DNA from: an uncultured Alistipes sp.
Lineage (GTDB): Bacteria; Bacteroidota; Bacteroidia; Bacteroidales; UBA932
Reading direction: 5' to 3'
Assembly: GCA_945787505.1 (NCBI GenBank)
Contig: CALZHC010000016.1
Coordinates: forward strand, 1-35,228
Length of the DNA: 35,228 bases
The notes under the pieces were generated by a model, which was not told where the DNA came from, did not search any database, and saw only the letters and a program-made list of their open reading frames with translations. Position numbers and translations under genes: made by a program. Of the stretch, positions 1 through 8,538 are shown piece by piece. The first letter of the stretch is position 1. The number at the start of each line of letters is the position of its first letter.

Positions 1-2925
1 CTGTGCAGCAAACTGATAGTGATCAGGTTCGTCTGCAGGGTAGAAGTAGAGGCCATCGATTTCACCTTCGTAAACGGCAGAGAGTGAATTACCGTTAGCA
101 AGTTCAGCTTCTACAGCTATAGTGTAGACATGTGTTTCTTCATTAAGAGATACAGTAACTTCACCACTTGTAAAGTATGAGCCCTGCCAGCTGCTTGCTA
201 CTTCATAGTAGTAACTGTTGCTTGCATTAACTTTACCTGCTTGATAAGCATCGGCTTCAGCTACATAAGTACCCGGAGCAATAACTTCATCAGATACTGA
301 ACCGTAGAGAGCAATGTCGAGTCTATTATCATTGTCATTTCTCAGTATCAAGCTGAATGAAGTGTAATCAGATGATGTCCAAGGGTTACATTCAGCTTTA
401 GTAAATACAACTGCATTACCGCCATCTTCAGGAAGAGTTATTTTATCGATCTGTCCTTTGAAAGTACCCTTCTTCTCATCACCTGAGTTGGTGGTGAATG
501 ACATTTCTATAACATATTCGCCCTCAACAATGTCTACATTGATTACTGCATCCTGAAGTGCATAATCATCAAAGTAGCAGAAATTCTTATTCAGATTATT
601 GTTTGCAAATGAATACTCTCCTTTAGGCAGATAGGATTCACCGCTATACCAGAAGAAATCAAGTTCCAATGCATTCTGATCATTTGCATCAGTAAATTTA
701 ACGTTGATTTCGTCTGAACCGTAAATAGTGGTTGTAGTATTTACATATTCGATAGGTTCCTCAACCGGTTCTTCTCCACCACCGTCATCGGGAAGGGTAA
801 TACCAGGGAAGTCACCTACATAGGTACCGATGATTGTAAGGTTGGTCTCAGTGGTAATAGTGAAGTTAACTTCGTACTTGCCATTCTTGATTTCAGTAGT
901 CAAATCAATGCTAGAGAATGACTGTTTCTGGTTGTCTGCTCCCCAGTATCCGCAATAGGAGTTAGTGAGATAGTGGTCAAGAGTGTTGTTTGTTGACCAG
1001 CTTGCTGCAGGAACATAGTCTCCTTCTTTCCATATGAAGTCAAAAACGATGAGGTGGTTCTTGGTTTCATCAGAGAGTCCTACTTCGTACTCCTTACCGC
1101 TACTATATCTCTTTGTTGCTTCAACGAAGGTAACTTCAATAGTTTCAGCAGGACCGGGGATAGTAAATTCTTTGATTTCACCTGTATATTTAATCTTGAG
1201 AGGTTCACCTGAAGCGAGAGTAGCGTCTACTGTAATAGTGTAAACCTTTCCTTCAAGCTGTACATCTACTGTTCCTTCCTTGAATGCAAGAGCGACGTCT
1301 TCACTCGCATAGAAACTACTTTCACTTGCATTAACATTTCCGTATTCTGCTCCAGCGATGTTGTAAGTTCCAGCGGGGATATATTTAATATTTCCTTCAG
1401 CGTAGAAGCTGATTTTTGCATAGGGGAAGCTCTGGTCTTCTGTACTGTAGAGACACAAGTATACATTGGTACCGGCACCACTATTCACAGAATATCTCCA
1501 TGAGTATTCTGAAAGAGCTTCAAATTCGTAGGTATTTGAACCACCGAAATACATTCCGGAAATTTCTCCTTCATATGTAGCTTTGATAGAGCTGCCATCG
1601 TTGAGCTTACCGTTCAGGGTTATGTTGTAAATACCAGTTTCAGTATCTACTGTCACTTCAGCTGTAGCTTCTGAGTATGTATATTCATCGCTTCCTACTT
1701 CTAGATACTGGACATAATAACAGAGTGAACCATCCAATGTTCCAGAAACTGCATCTTCTGAGAGAGTATAGGTTCCTGCAGGCAGGTAGGTGCTTCCATT
1801 TTCAGCTCTGAAGCAGAGAATCACCTTTTCGCTTTCATCGCTATTTCTGAAAACGGTGTAGAAAGCTGAATGTGTGTCATATGTGTATACATTCGCTTTA
1901 GCGGTAGTAAGGGTTACATCGATATCTCCACCTGCAGAGTTTGCAAGGGTCTTGTATGTGAAAGGATCTGAAACGAATTTATCGTTTTCACCTTTTACCA
2001 ATGCGTATACTGCATATTCTGTTTCAGCGTCGAGTTCATCGATTGATACAGTGTATGTAGCGTTGAGGTATTCTGAAGGAATAGCTGCACCTGCTGCATC
2101 AATGATAGCTTCTGAGGGAGCTGATGCTTCTGCGCCCTGTGTCAAAAGTTTTACTGAGGTGACATTCTTGGTGATGACTTTGTATTCAACAGTTGAATTG
2201 GTAACTTCTACGAGTTCGAACTTGATGTAGGGCTCTTCAGAAGAGATTTCTTCCAAAGTGGTAAATTCGAAAGTTTCTCCTACGATAGCTATACTTTCGT
2301 TTTCAACTACTGAATAGATTACATAAGTAGTTTCTGAAGAGAGAGCTTCGTATGTAGCTTCAAAAGATTTGTTGAGCATTTCTGAAGGGATCTCATCACC
2401 GTTCTTGCGGATGTATTCTTCATCAGCATTGGCTGTCATACCCTTAGGCTCGCAAAGGATAAATGCCTTGGTTGCCTTTTCTGTGGTAACTTCGATCAAT
2501 GCGGAATTTTCAGTTACGTCCAGCTGTTTGAATTTGATTACAGGTGCTTCTGCAGGAAGTTCCTGTGTCTTGAATTTAACCTCATTAGAAAGGAGCTGCT
2601 GTCCTTCAGCTGAGATAGCAGCTACCACTTTATAATCGGTGTTAGCCTTCAAGCCATTAAGGTTGATTTTGGTGTCGCTGCTCTTGAGTTCTGTTCCCTT
2701 TGCGAAAACATCTTCAATAGTAATGGTTGCCTGGAGGTCATTGGTAAGGAGGTATGCACCCTTTGTTGCATTTTCCTGCTTTACATTAATGACTGCACCG
2801 TTTGCAGTGACAGATTCTTGATCTAACGAAAGCTCGATAGATAACTTTTTGTCGTTTTCGGTTTGTTTACAACCTGTTACGACAGACAGTAAGATAGCTG
2901 TCAGAATTAATAGGTACTTCTTCAT
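1..2925 (-). CDS. Large modular repeat lipoprotein, C-terminus beyond window
   Basis: The frame is open from an ATG at 2925 to the window edge, giving 975 residues with no stop. The N-terminus is a lipoprotein signal with lipobox VVTGC (Cys19), so it is probably anchored in the outer membrane. Residues about 28-335 form three fibronectin-III-like repeats, each ending in a pattern like L.a.T.Y.v.a followed by F.T. From about 336 onward there are five beta-rich modules of roughly 115-130 residues. Their recurring pattern is Y(I/L)PAGTY, then a Y.I/V...L.sG..i..Y.GeI strand pair, and a sixth module begins at the edge. Modules are joined by acidic linkers such as LPDDGGGEEP. I know no enzymatic motif here; adhesion or glycan binding is only a guess. 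The N-terminal repeats resemble those of the neighbouring small lipoprotein at 3014-3712, suggesting duplication. A Bacteroidota promoter lies just upstream. Confidence 0.85.
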   Translation of the reverse strand, partial: MKKYLLILTAILLSVVTGCKQTENDKKLSIELSLDQESVTANGAVINVKQENATKGAYLLTNDLQATITIEDVFAKGTELKSSDTKINLNGLKANTDYKVVAAISAEGQQLLSNEVKFKTQELPAEAPVIKFKQLDVTENSALIEVTTEKATKAFILCEPKGMTANADEEYIRKNGDEIPSEMLNKSFEATYEALSSETTYVIYSVVENESIAIVGETFEFTTLEEISSEEPYIKFELVEVTNSTVEYKVITKNVTSVKLLTQGAEASAPSEAIIDAAGAAIPSEYLNATYTVSIDELDAETEYAVYALVKGENDKFVSDPFTYKTLANSAGGDIDVTLTTAKANVYTYDTHSAFYTVFRNSDESEKVILCFRAENGSTYLPAGTYTLSEDAVSGTLDGSLCYYVQYLEVGSDEYTYSEATAEVTVDTETGIYNITLNGKLNDGSSIKATYEGEISGMYFGGSNTYEFEALSEYSWRYSVNSGAGTNVYLCLYSTEDQSFPYAKISFYAEGNIKYIPAGTYNIAGAEYGNVNASESSFYASEDVALAFKEGTVDVQLEGKVYTITVDATLASGEPLKIKYTGEIKEFTIPGPAETIEVTFVEATKRYSSGKEYEVGLSDETKNHLIVFDFIWKEGDYVPAASWSTNNTLDHYLTNSYCGYWGADNQKQSFSSIDLTTEIKNGKYEVNFTITTETNLTIIGTYVGDFPGITLPDDGGGEEPVEEPIEYVNTTTTIYGSDEINVKFTDANDQNALELDFFWYSGESYLPKGEYSFANNNLNKNFCYFDDYALQDAVINVDIVEGEYVIEMSFTTNSGDEKKGTFKGQIDKITLPEDGGNAVVFTKAECNPWTSSDYTSFSLILRNDNDNRLDIALYGSVSDEVIAPGTYVAEADAYQAGKVNASNSYYYEVASSWQGSYFTSGEVTVSLNEETHVYTIAVEAELANGNSLSAVYEGEIDGLYFYPADEPDHYQFAAQ

Positions 2926-2951
2926 ATTGTGTTGCTTTATAAATGGATGAA

Positions 2952-2986
2952 CAAATTTAGAAAAAAAAAAGAAAAACACTTGCAAA
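2952..2986 (-). promoter_or_regulatory. Putative Bacteroidota promoter for the large lipoprotein
   Basis: On the minus strand TTTG (2983-2986) is followed after 23 nt by TAAATTTG (2952-2959), a perfect TAnnTTTG -7 box, about 26 nt before the ATG. The spacing is slightly longer than the usual 19-21 nt. A long A/T tract fills the spacer. Confidence 0.5.
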
Positions 2987-3013
2987 AAAAATGTATTTTC
3001 AGTCAAGATCGTT

Positions 3014-3712
3014 TCAATTTGTCATGAAAGGAACACCTTCGGTCATGAAAGAACTTCCGTGTCCTTTAATAGCGGCATAGAGGTTATAGGATGTTGAAGG
3101 GGTGAGTCCTTCGTATCTTATTTCAGCTGTTGTATTAATCTGATTCTCTTCGAGTTCTATTCCATAATAGTAAATGTAGTCCATTCCACGGGGATTGTCT
3201 CCTTTTTCAAAGCAGGCTATAGCCACGCTTACTGCATTCTCCGATGTTACGCTGACTACGATGTAATCGGAACCCGTCTCCTTGATGGTCATTGTAATCG
3301 CCGGGTCTCCGTATTCCTGTTTCTCCTCCTTCAGGGTAGTGAATGAGGGAGAGTTGGATAGCAGTTTGGTGCCATCTTCGCCCTCTACTGCTGCGATAAT
3401 TTTGTATTTGGTATCCGGCTTTAGATCTTCCAATACTATTTCAGTTATCTCGCTTCCGAATTCCACTCCTTGAGCAAGGATGTCTTCTATGGTCACGTTG
3501 AAATATTTGGAATCAGAGTACATGTAGCATCCCCTTTTAACCTTGTTCTGGTCCACAACTACCTTTGCAGTTGTGCTGGTGATGGACTCAGTGGGGACAT
3601 CCAATGCGATTGTCAGACGGTCGTCAGAAGGATTGTCCTGACTGCCGTTTTTGGTACAAGAAGTTATCTGCATTATAGCCAATGCAGATAGTATCAGTAA
3701 TATACGTTTCAT
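3014..3712 (-). CDS. Small lipoprotein with two Fn3-like repeats
   Basis: This 232-residue protein starts with MKRILLILSALAIMQITSC, a lipoprotein signal peptide with Cys19. Two beta-sandwich-like repeats follow, about residues 32-135 and 136-232. Each ends in the Fn3-like pattern L.P.T.Y...aa.eg and then F.T. The first repeat is clearly related to the first repeat of the large lipoprotein immediately downstream: compare TIEDILAQGVEF here with TIEDVFAKGTEL there. There are no catalytic motifs. It sits 46 nt downstream of the SulP gene on the same strand and has its own -7 box, so it may be independently transcribed. Function is unknown; I infer a periplasmic or surface binding lipoprotein. Confidence 0.85.
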   Translation of the reverse strand: MKRILLILSALAIMQITSCTKNGSQDNPSDDRLTIALDVPTESITSTTAKVVVDQNKVKRGCYMYSDSKYFNVTIEDILAQGVEFGSEITEIVLEDLKPDTKYKIIAAVEGEDGTKLLSNSPSFTTLKEEKQEYGDPAITMTIKETGSDYIVVSVTSENAVSVAIACFEKGDNPRGMDYIYYYGIELEENQINTTAEIRYEGLTPSTSYNLYAAIKGHGSSFMTEGVPFMTN

Positions 3713-3734
3713 TGTTTTTATTGATTTAACCTTA

Positions 3735-3742
3735 CAAAGGTA
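3735..3742 (-). promoter_or_regulatory. -7 promoter element TACCTTTG
   Basis: A perfect TAnnTTTG box (TACCTTTG on the minus strand) lies 22 nt upstream of the small lipoprotein start. No convincing TTTG -33 partner is visible at 19-21 nt. Confidence 0.4.
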
Positions 3743-3758
3743 TTAAAAATTTGAAATA

Positions 3759-5480
3759 CTATCTCCCCTCTACCAACTCTTCAGCCCTTACCATTGCAGG
3801 AATAATGTGGTTGCAGATATTGTCTTTTCCTATTTCATTCGCAAATCCTGATTTTGTAAGGTAACTGTATACATTCTCGTTCACCCCGGAGAGCACCACT
3901 TTAATGCCCTTTGAGGTACTTCTTTTCCAGAGGTTGCGAAGGTTGTTAAGTCCAGTAGAGTCCATAAACGGAACTTTTCTCATTCTCAGAACACGTACCT
4001 TCACGTTCTTGGATGCATCACGATCGAGCTCGTCAAGTTTGCTGGCAAGTCCGAAGAAGAAGGGGCCGTCAATTTCGTAAACCTCCACGCCTTCAGGAAT
4101 GTTTATGTGTTCGATATCCGCAAGCTGTGCCCTTTCGTCATCCTCTGTCGCTGCAAGGTCTCCTCCTGTGAAGGTGTTGATCTTCGATGTCTCTGAGACA
4201 CGTTTGACGAAGAGAACGATTGCAAGGAGTACTCCCACTTCGATTGCGACGGTCAGGTCGATGATAACTGTCAGGAAGAATGTAAGAAGAAGGACAGCTA
4301 CATCTGCCTTGTCACCCTTGAGAAGATATTTGAAGGTTCTCCATTCGCTCATGTTGTAAGCTACCATGACAAGGATGGCTGCAAGACATGACAGAGGGAT
4401 GTAGACTGCATAGGGAAGAGCAAAGAAGAAAATTATCAGAAGTACTATTGCGTGTATGATTCCGGCAACGGGGGTTCTTCCTCCGTTGTTTATATTTGCC
4501 ATGGTTCTTGCGAGGGCTCCTGTTGCGGGGATTCCTCCGAAGAGTGGTGTGATGATGTTTGCAACCCCCTGTCCGATAAGTTCCGTATTGGAGTTATGTT
4601 TCTTGCCTGTCACACCGTCAGCCACCATTGCTGCAAGAAGTGATTCGATAGCGCAAAGAATAGCGATGGTGAATGCGGGTGAAAAGAGTCCCTTGGCTGT
4701 TGCAAAATCTATCTTCGGCATTACCGGTTCGGGCATTGCCAGACCACCCGCCAATTCGGGGAACTTGTCACCTATGGTGGTGAAATGGAACCAGTCAACA
4801 TTGAGATAAGAAGCTGTTACAGAGGCTGCTGCACCCACTATAATGGCTATGAGGGAACCTGGTACCTTTTTGGTCACCTTAGGCCAGAAAATAATAATGG
4901 CAAGACAGACAAGAGCTAAAACAGTCTCGGCAATGTTAATGGTGTTGAAATGTGTTATGTATGCCCACCACTGTCCAAGGAAGTCGGACGGAACGTTTTC
5001 AATTCTCAGGCCGAAGAAATCCTTGATCTGGGTAGAGAAGATGACAAGGGCGATTCCGGATGTGAATCCGACTACGATAGGATAGGGGATGAATTTTATG
5101 ATGTTACCGATTTTGGTAATCCCCATAAGTACAAGGAGTATACCTGCAAGTATGGTAGCAATGACCAGTCCCTGCATTCCATACTGTGACACAATACCGG
5201 CTACTATCACTATGAAAGCTCCCGTAGGACCACCGATAAGGAAGTGAGAACCACCCAGCAACGATACGAGGAAACCTGCTACAATGGCAGTTATAAGACC
5301 TTGCTGTGGAGTTACCCCTGATGCGATACCGAAAGCAATCGCCAAGGGTAATGCTATTATACCCACAATGATTCCGGCTATCAAGTCGGCTCTGAAGTCA
5401 TCTTTGGAATAATTTCCTTTTTTGAACAACTCCAGAATTTTAGGTTTGAATTCGATTTGGAATTTGGTTTTCATAAACAT
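3759..5480 (-). CDS. SulP-family anion transporter with STAS domain
   Basis: This 573-residue protein is an inner-membrane SLC26/SulP-type anion transporter or channel. The N-terminal motif DLIAGIIVGIIALPLAIAFG is the SulP hallmark. It is followed by about a dozen hydrophobic segments to roughly residue 430. The family carries sulfate, bicarbonate or dicarboxylates, and the substrate cannot be told from sequence alone. Residues about 465-573 form a cytosolic STAS domain, including PFMDSTGLNNL with Asp507-Ser508, the site corresponding to the regulated serine of anti-sigma antagonists. Length is normal for the family. An in-frame Met two codons downstream (5474) could be the true start, because no ribosome-binding site separates the two. 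A TATCTTTG -7 box lies 23 nt upstream. No sulfur-assimilation genes are adjacent. Confidence 0.95.
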   Translation of the reverse strand: MFMKTKFQIEFKPKILELFKKGNYSKDDFRADLIAGIIVGIIALPLAIAFGIASGVTPQQGLITAIVAGFLVSLLGGSHFLIGGPTGAFIVIVAGIVSQYGMQGLVIATILAGILLVLMGITKIGNIIKFIPYPIVVGFTSGIALVIFSTQIKDFFGLRIENVPSDFLGQWWAYITHFNTINIAETVLALVCLAIIIFWPKVTKKVPGSLIAIIVGAAASVTASYLNVDWFHFTTIGDKFPELAGGLAMPEPVMPKIDFATAKGLFSPAFTIAILCAIESLLAAMVADGVTGKKHNSNTELIGQGVANIITPLFGGIPATGALARTMANINNGGRTPVAGIIHAIVLLIIFFFALPYAVYIPLSCLAAILVMVAYNMSEWRTFKYLLKGDKADVAVLLLTFFLTVIIDLTVAIEVGVLLAIVLFVKRVSETSKINTFTGGDLAATEDDERAQLADIEHINIPEGVEVYEIDGPFFFGLASKLDELDRDASKNVKVRVLRMRKVPFMDSTGLNNLRNLWKRSTSKGIKVVLSGVNENVYSYLTKSGFANEIGKDNICNHIIPAMVRAEELVEGR

Positions 5481-5503
5481 CTATCTTTTAAACAAAACGG
5501 GCG

Positions 5504-5511
5504 CAAAGATA
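5504..5511 (-). promoter_or_regulatory. -7 promoter element TATCTTTG upstream of SulP gene
   Basis: Perfect TAnnTTTG match on the minus strand, 23 nt before the SulP ATG, in the 36-nt gap after the Mom-like gene. No clear -33 TTTG. Confidence 0.4.
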
Positions 5512-5516
5512 TAAAT

Positions 5517-6356
5517 TTATCGGTATCTTTTGATATGGATATTGCTACCTATATTAAAAAAGGTATTTTCTTCATCTATGTGCAGTCCTTTGAGAGCCTT
5601 GTCACGTCCAATCTTTTCAGCGTGAATCCTTCTACCTGAGCTGCTGTCAATGAAAAACAGAATTCCGGGCACACTCCCTTCCCGGGTGAATCCCATGGCG
5701 TCATAGGAGTCGCCTTCGGACCATTCCCTATCGGAATAGGTCATTATATTGAAAGGTGGGGTTATTTTACAAATTCTGATAAATCCTTCTGTTATCTTGC
5801 CCATTGCACCGATAACATTTGTTCCTGTCAGTGAGGCGTATCTCTCGAAATTATAGGTAATGCAGGAGTCATCCTTGACAGAGCCTTTTGAAAAGGAGGC
5901 TACTGCCACAAGTTCAGGTGTTACATCCATTTGCGTCTCAGACGCAGATGTCTTTACCCTTCTGAACAGGCCCATGTAGATGTCGGCTTTGGTACTTCCG
6001 TAGATGTGGTTCTTTTCAAGAAAGGCCTTTGCCTTGGGGGCCTCAATCTTCCTGCATGCACAATTTCTCGCAAAAATCTTTCTTCCCTGTCCCAAAGCTG
6101 CAATGATCCTACCCTTTATGATTAAATTTTTGCCCTTCCACAGATCTTCATATATGAAATGGACCTTGCAGGGGAAGAGCTGCTCTCTGATCTGTGTCGC
6201 TTTACAGGGAGTCATACTACGATATGATTCTCTTCCCACAGGGATAAAACATTCATTTTTTCCTCTTATGAAGCAAAAGCCGAGGATTTCTCCGGATGTC
6301 GTTTCGGTAGCAATAGAAGTTATAAAATTTATTATTTCAAAATAAAAGCTGTTCAT
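5517..6356 (-). CDS. Protein with phage/homing-endonuclease-associated GNAT-like (Mom-like) domain
   Basis: This 279-residue protein has no signal peptide and is probably cytosolic. Residues about 1-95 are unrecognised. Residues about 97-260 match a pattern I know from phage and homing-endonuclease-associated proteins. The recognisable steps are a Cys-rich entry (RNCACRKI), a K-a-FLEKNHIYG segment near 109-120, and a strand LVAVASFSKG near 149-158. Then come FERYASLTGTNVIGAMGK (170-187), a YSDREWSEGDSYDAMGF block (207-223), and a basic RRIHAEKIGRDKALKG tail. The order resembles the GNAT-like fold of the Mu Mom DNA-modification protein (I/V-G-G/A-x-x-K helix, S/Y-D-R-x-W, then Y..lGF). Whether it acetylates, modifies nucleic acid or only binds it is unknown. 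It is monocistronic-looking and divergent from the lipoprotein array. No phage genes are nearby. The ORF is certain; the family assignment is moderate. Confidence 0.75.
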   Translation of the reverse strand: MNSFYFEIINFITSIATETTSGEILGFCFIRGKNECFIPVGRESYRSMTPCKATQIREQLFPCKVHFIYEDLWKGKNLIIKGRIIAALGQGRKIFARNCACRKIEAPKAKAFLEKNHIYGSTKADIYMGLFRRVKTSASETQMDVTPELVAVASFSKGSVKDDSCITYNFERYASLTGTNVIGAMGKITEGFIRICKITPPFNIMTYSDREWSEGDSYDAMGFTREGSVPGILFFIDSSSGRRIHAEKIGRDKALKGLHIDEENTFFNIGSNIHIKRYR

Positions 6357-6360
6357 TCCA

Positions 6361-6377
6361 CAAAATTACTATTTTTG
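6361..6377. promoter_or_regulatory. Divergent -7 elements between Mom-like gene and lipoprotein array
   Basis: In the 44-nt divergent gap, the minus strand carries TAATTTTG (6361-6368) just upstream of the Mom-like ATG. The plus strand carries TATTTTTG (6370-6377), 23 nt before the first array lipoprotein. The two boxes are adjacent, so the two polymerases could not bind both at once. -33 partners are weak. Confidence 0.45.
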
Positions 6378-6400
6378 CAAAAATATAATACTAATCAATA

Positions 6401-8323
6401 ATGAAGAAACTAATATATGTAGTTGTTGCCGCTTTGCTTATGGTGGCAACAGGTTGTAAGAAAACAGAAAGTGGTAATCCTGAACTGTCATTGAATATCA
6501 CTTCGATATCAGCTCCGGCAGATGGTATGGAGGCGTCAATTCTTTTCGAAGTGAAGAATGGAGTTGCCGGTGAATCAGTCTCTGTCGAATATCCTTCTGA
6601 ATGCAGTTGGATTTATGGACTTGAATATGACAAATCCGACAAAGGAAACATCAGCTTCAAGATTCAGAAAAGCTATGAAGGAGTTTCCCGCTCTGTAGAT
6701 ATGGTGGTATCATATCCAGGGGTAGAGAGTGTAGTTGTGAAGATCAGCCAGGAAGCTGGAACACCTCTCCCTTTTACCATCACCATTAAGGAGGTCACCC
6801 CTACAAACATTCGTGCAGAAGTATCTGCAAAGGATGCAGGTGTAAGCTATATTGCGATGGTTTCCACCAAATCATCAATGGAAGAAGAAGGTCTCTATAA
6901 AGATGACGATGCCCTTTTTCAGGATGACATGGAGTACTTCAACTATTTGGCAGACCTTTATGAAAGATCCATAGAGGAGCAGATGACGCATCATATCCAT
7001 ACAGGTGTCTATACTCTTGACTATTTTGCAAGACAGGATGGCAAGGAGTATGTCGTATATGCATACGGTATCGATCCTCAGACTCTTGAAAGGACGACGG
7101 ACATTATGAGGGTTGATGTCATGACCGAAAAACAGCAGATGATAGATGCTAAGTTCGATATCAATGTCGAGATGGATGGCTGCGATGTCTTCGTAAAGCT
7201 CAACACCCAGCACAACGGATACTATTACATGATGGTTATGGAGTGCAGCTATTTCGACAACTTCCCCGGAATGACTCAGGAAGAGGTGGTTCGTGAAATA
7301 TGGGTTACCAACCTTTACAATTATACAGTAGCTTATGGAATGACATTGAGCCAGTTTATCGCAATGTACTGCAAGAGTGGTTCTTCTCTCGAAGCCCAGT
7401 ATTCTGCCAAGGCTTCTACTGACCATGTGGTTATTGCCTTTGCAGTGGATGACCAGACCGGACTTCCTTGCTCGGAACTTTCAAAGGAGTATTTCACTAC
7501 ATTCACCCCCGATCCTTCTGACATCCAGATCAAACTTACAGTGTCTGATATCACTGCATATTCTGTACATGTGAAGGTGGAACCTTCAAACAACGACCCT
7601 TACACTGCGGGAATCTATCCTGCTGACCGTGTGGATGGAAAGAGCGAAGATGAAATTTTCCAGTATATGTCTACAGAATCATACCTAAATGAAATACAGG
7701 GCGGATTTGAAGAGTCAATGTCTGGTCTTGAAGCCAATACCGACTATTATGTGATAGCATGCGGATATAAAGGCGGTGTACGTACATCATCTCTGTTCAA
7801 GGTGCCGTTTACCACTAAGGAAGCATCTACTGCAGATATTCAGGTTAATGTTGATTGCAGCAAGTACTGGTCTATGAAGGAGCTTGCAGAAGCAGATCCA
7901 TATTTCAAAGATTTCACAGAGGATGCTGTTGTTCTTGTTCAGTCATCTTTGGAACCTGAAGGTACTGAAGGAACCATCTATTTTGCTATCTTGGTTGCAA
8001 ATTCAATCATCGGTGATACAGATGAATCTAATGTCGACTATCTTCTCGGAAATGGTCCCAGCTACGAGATGGAATTGTATACACTCGATTTTGATGTAGA
8101 ATATGTGGCCATTTCTATTGCTTCTGATAAGGATGGAAACTTAGGTAAACTCAGATATCAGTATTTCACATTGACGGAAAGTGGTGTAGACCATAATGTC
8201 GACGAACTTTTGGGTATGCTCCAGAGTCCTGCCAAGGTCTTCTCTGCTGATGTTATGGAGAGCTTTAAAAGTGCTTCTTTGAAAAAAAATAATCAAAAAA
8301 TGCTTCATAAATTTGCATTTTAG
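6401..8323 (+). CDS. Array lipoprotein 1 (BACON-like domain plus four beta modules)
   Basis: First of five tandem paralogues; 640 residues. The lipoprotein signal ends in VATGC (Cys19). Residues about 28-125 are BACON-like: a Trp core (CSWIYGLEY), then a G-N-I-S-F strand, an R-S turn and a terminal V..SQ strand. Four modules follow. Module 1 carries the acidic helix-like insert DDDALFQDDMEYF and ends YAYGIDPQ..ERTTDI. Module 2 ends IAFAVDDQTG. Module 3 ends IACGYKGG....LF...FTT. Module 4 starts near SKYWSMKELAE and ends SIASDKDG. Unlike copies 2, 4 and 5 it lacks a long basic C-terminal tail and stops inside the promoter of the downstream tRNA-Lys. No catalytic motif is recognised. BACON domains are often found on glycan-targeting or mucin-binding proteins, but ligand binding here is inference. 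Confidence 0.9.
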   Translation: MKKLIYVVVAALLMVATGCKKTESGNPELSLNITSISAPADGMEASILFEVKNGVAGESVSVEYPSECSWIYGLEYDKSDKGNISFKIQKSYEGVSRSVDMVVSYPGVESVVVKISQEAGTPLPFTITIKEVTPTNIRAEVSAKDAGVSYIAMVSTKSSMEEEGLYKDDDALFQDDMEYFNYLADLYERSIEEQMTHHIHTGVYTLDYFARQDGKEYVVYAYGIDPQTLERTTDIMRVDVMTEKQQMIDAKFDINVEMDGCDVFVKLNTQHNGYYYMMVMECSYFDNFPGMTQEEVVREIWVTNLYNYTVAYGMTLSQFIAMYCKSGSSLEAQYSAKASTDHVVIAFAVDDQTGLPCSELSKEYFTTFTPDPSDIQIKLTVSDITAYSVHVKVEPSNNDPYTAGIYPADRVDGKSEDEIFQYMSTESYLNEIQGGFEESMSGLEANTDYYVIACGYKGGVRTSSLFKVPFTTKEASTADIQVNVDCSKYWSMKELAEADPYFKDFTEDAVVLVQSSLEPEGTEGTIYFAILVANSIIGDTDESNVDYLLGNGPSYEMELYTLDFDVEYVAISIASDKDGNLGKLRYQYFTLTESGVDHNVDELLGMLQSPAKVFSADVMESFKSASLKKNNQKMLHKFAF

Positions 8324-8342
8324 AAAAAAAGGAGTACCTTTG
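8312..8342 (+). promoter_or_regulatory. Promoter of tRNA-Lys, overlapping the 3' end of array lipoprotein 1
   Basis: TTTG (8312-8315), a 19-nt spacer and TACCTTTG (8335-8342) fit the Bacteroidota consensus perfectly. The -33 box is formed by the last codons of the preceding CDS. The tRNA begins 26 nt after the -7 box. Confidence 0.8.
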
Positions 8343-8367
8343 CAGTCCGTTTGAGAATAGCGGACAT

Positions 8368-8440
8368 GATTCGTTAGCTCAGTAGGTAGAGCACAACACT
8401 TTTAATGTTGGGGTCCTGGGTTCGAGCCCCAGACGGATCA
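8368..8440 (+). tRNA. tRNA-Lys (anticodon TTT)
   Basis: A complete cloverleaf can be drawn by hand. The acceptor arm is GATTCGT/ACGGATC, the D arm GCTC/GAGC and the anticodon arm CAACA/TGTTG. Its loop is CTTTTAA, with anticodon TTT at 8401-8403. The T arm is CTGGG-TTCGAGC-CCCAG. The discriminator is A8440 and CCA is not encoded. It lies between array lipoproteins 1 and 2 with its own promoter and terminator. Confidence 0.97.
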
Positions 8441-8441
8441 C

Positions 8442-8471
8442 AGACCGGTCTGAATAGATCGGTCTTTTTTT
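8442..8471 (+). terminator. Rho-independent terminator of tRNA-Lys
   Basis: A 10-bp stem (8442-8451 with 8456-8465, one G-U pair) closes a GAAT tetraloop and is followed by a T run. It starts two bases after the tRNA end, so the precursor trailer is short. Confidence 0.9.
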
Positions 8472-8500
8472 GTTTTTATCCAGACTGCCCAATTTTTTTA

Positions 8501-8508
8501 TATATTTG
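8501..8508 (+). promoter_or_regulatory. -7 promoter element TATATTTG upstream of array lipoprotein 2
   Basis: Perfect TAnnTTTG box 30 nt before the ATG at 8539 and downstream of the tRNA terminator, so copy 2 is probably transcribed independently. The -33 element is not clear. Confidence 0.45.
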
Positions 8509-8538
8509 CACTATTATTAAGAAACTAAAATAAATACA

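Noticed and set aside
2957..2990. A/T homopolymer tracts as a phase-variable repeat
   Set aside because: The tracts lie in the promoter spacer of the large lipoprotein. Slippage is conceivable, but a single sequence gives no evidence of length variation.
6875..7426. Minus-strand open frame of 183 codons inside array copy 1
   Set aside because: Antisense to a complete lipoprotein gene; no family features.
8368..8440. tRNA-Lys as an integration site for a genetic island
   Set aside because: I could not find a second copy of the tRNA 3' end in the window, and the flanking genes are paralogues of one another, not element genes.
8442..8451. AGACCGGTCT palindrome as an operator
   Set aside because: It is better explained as the 5' arm of the tRNA-Lys terminator stem.
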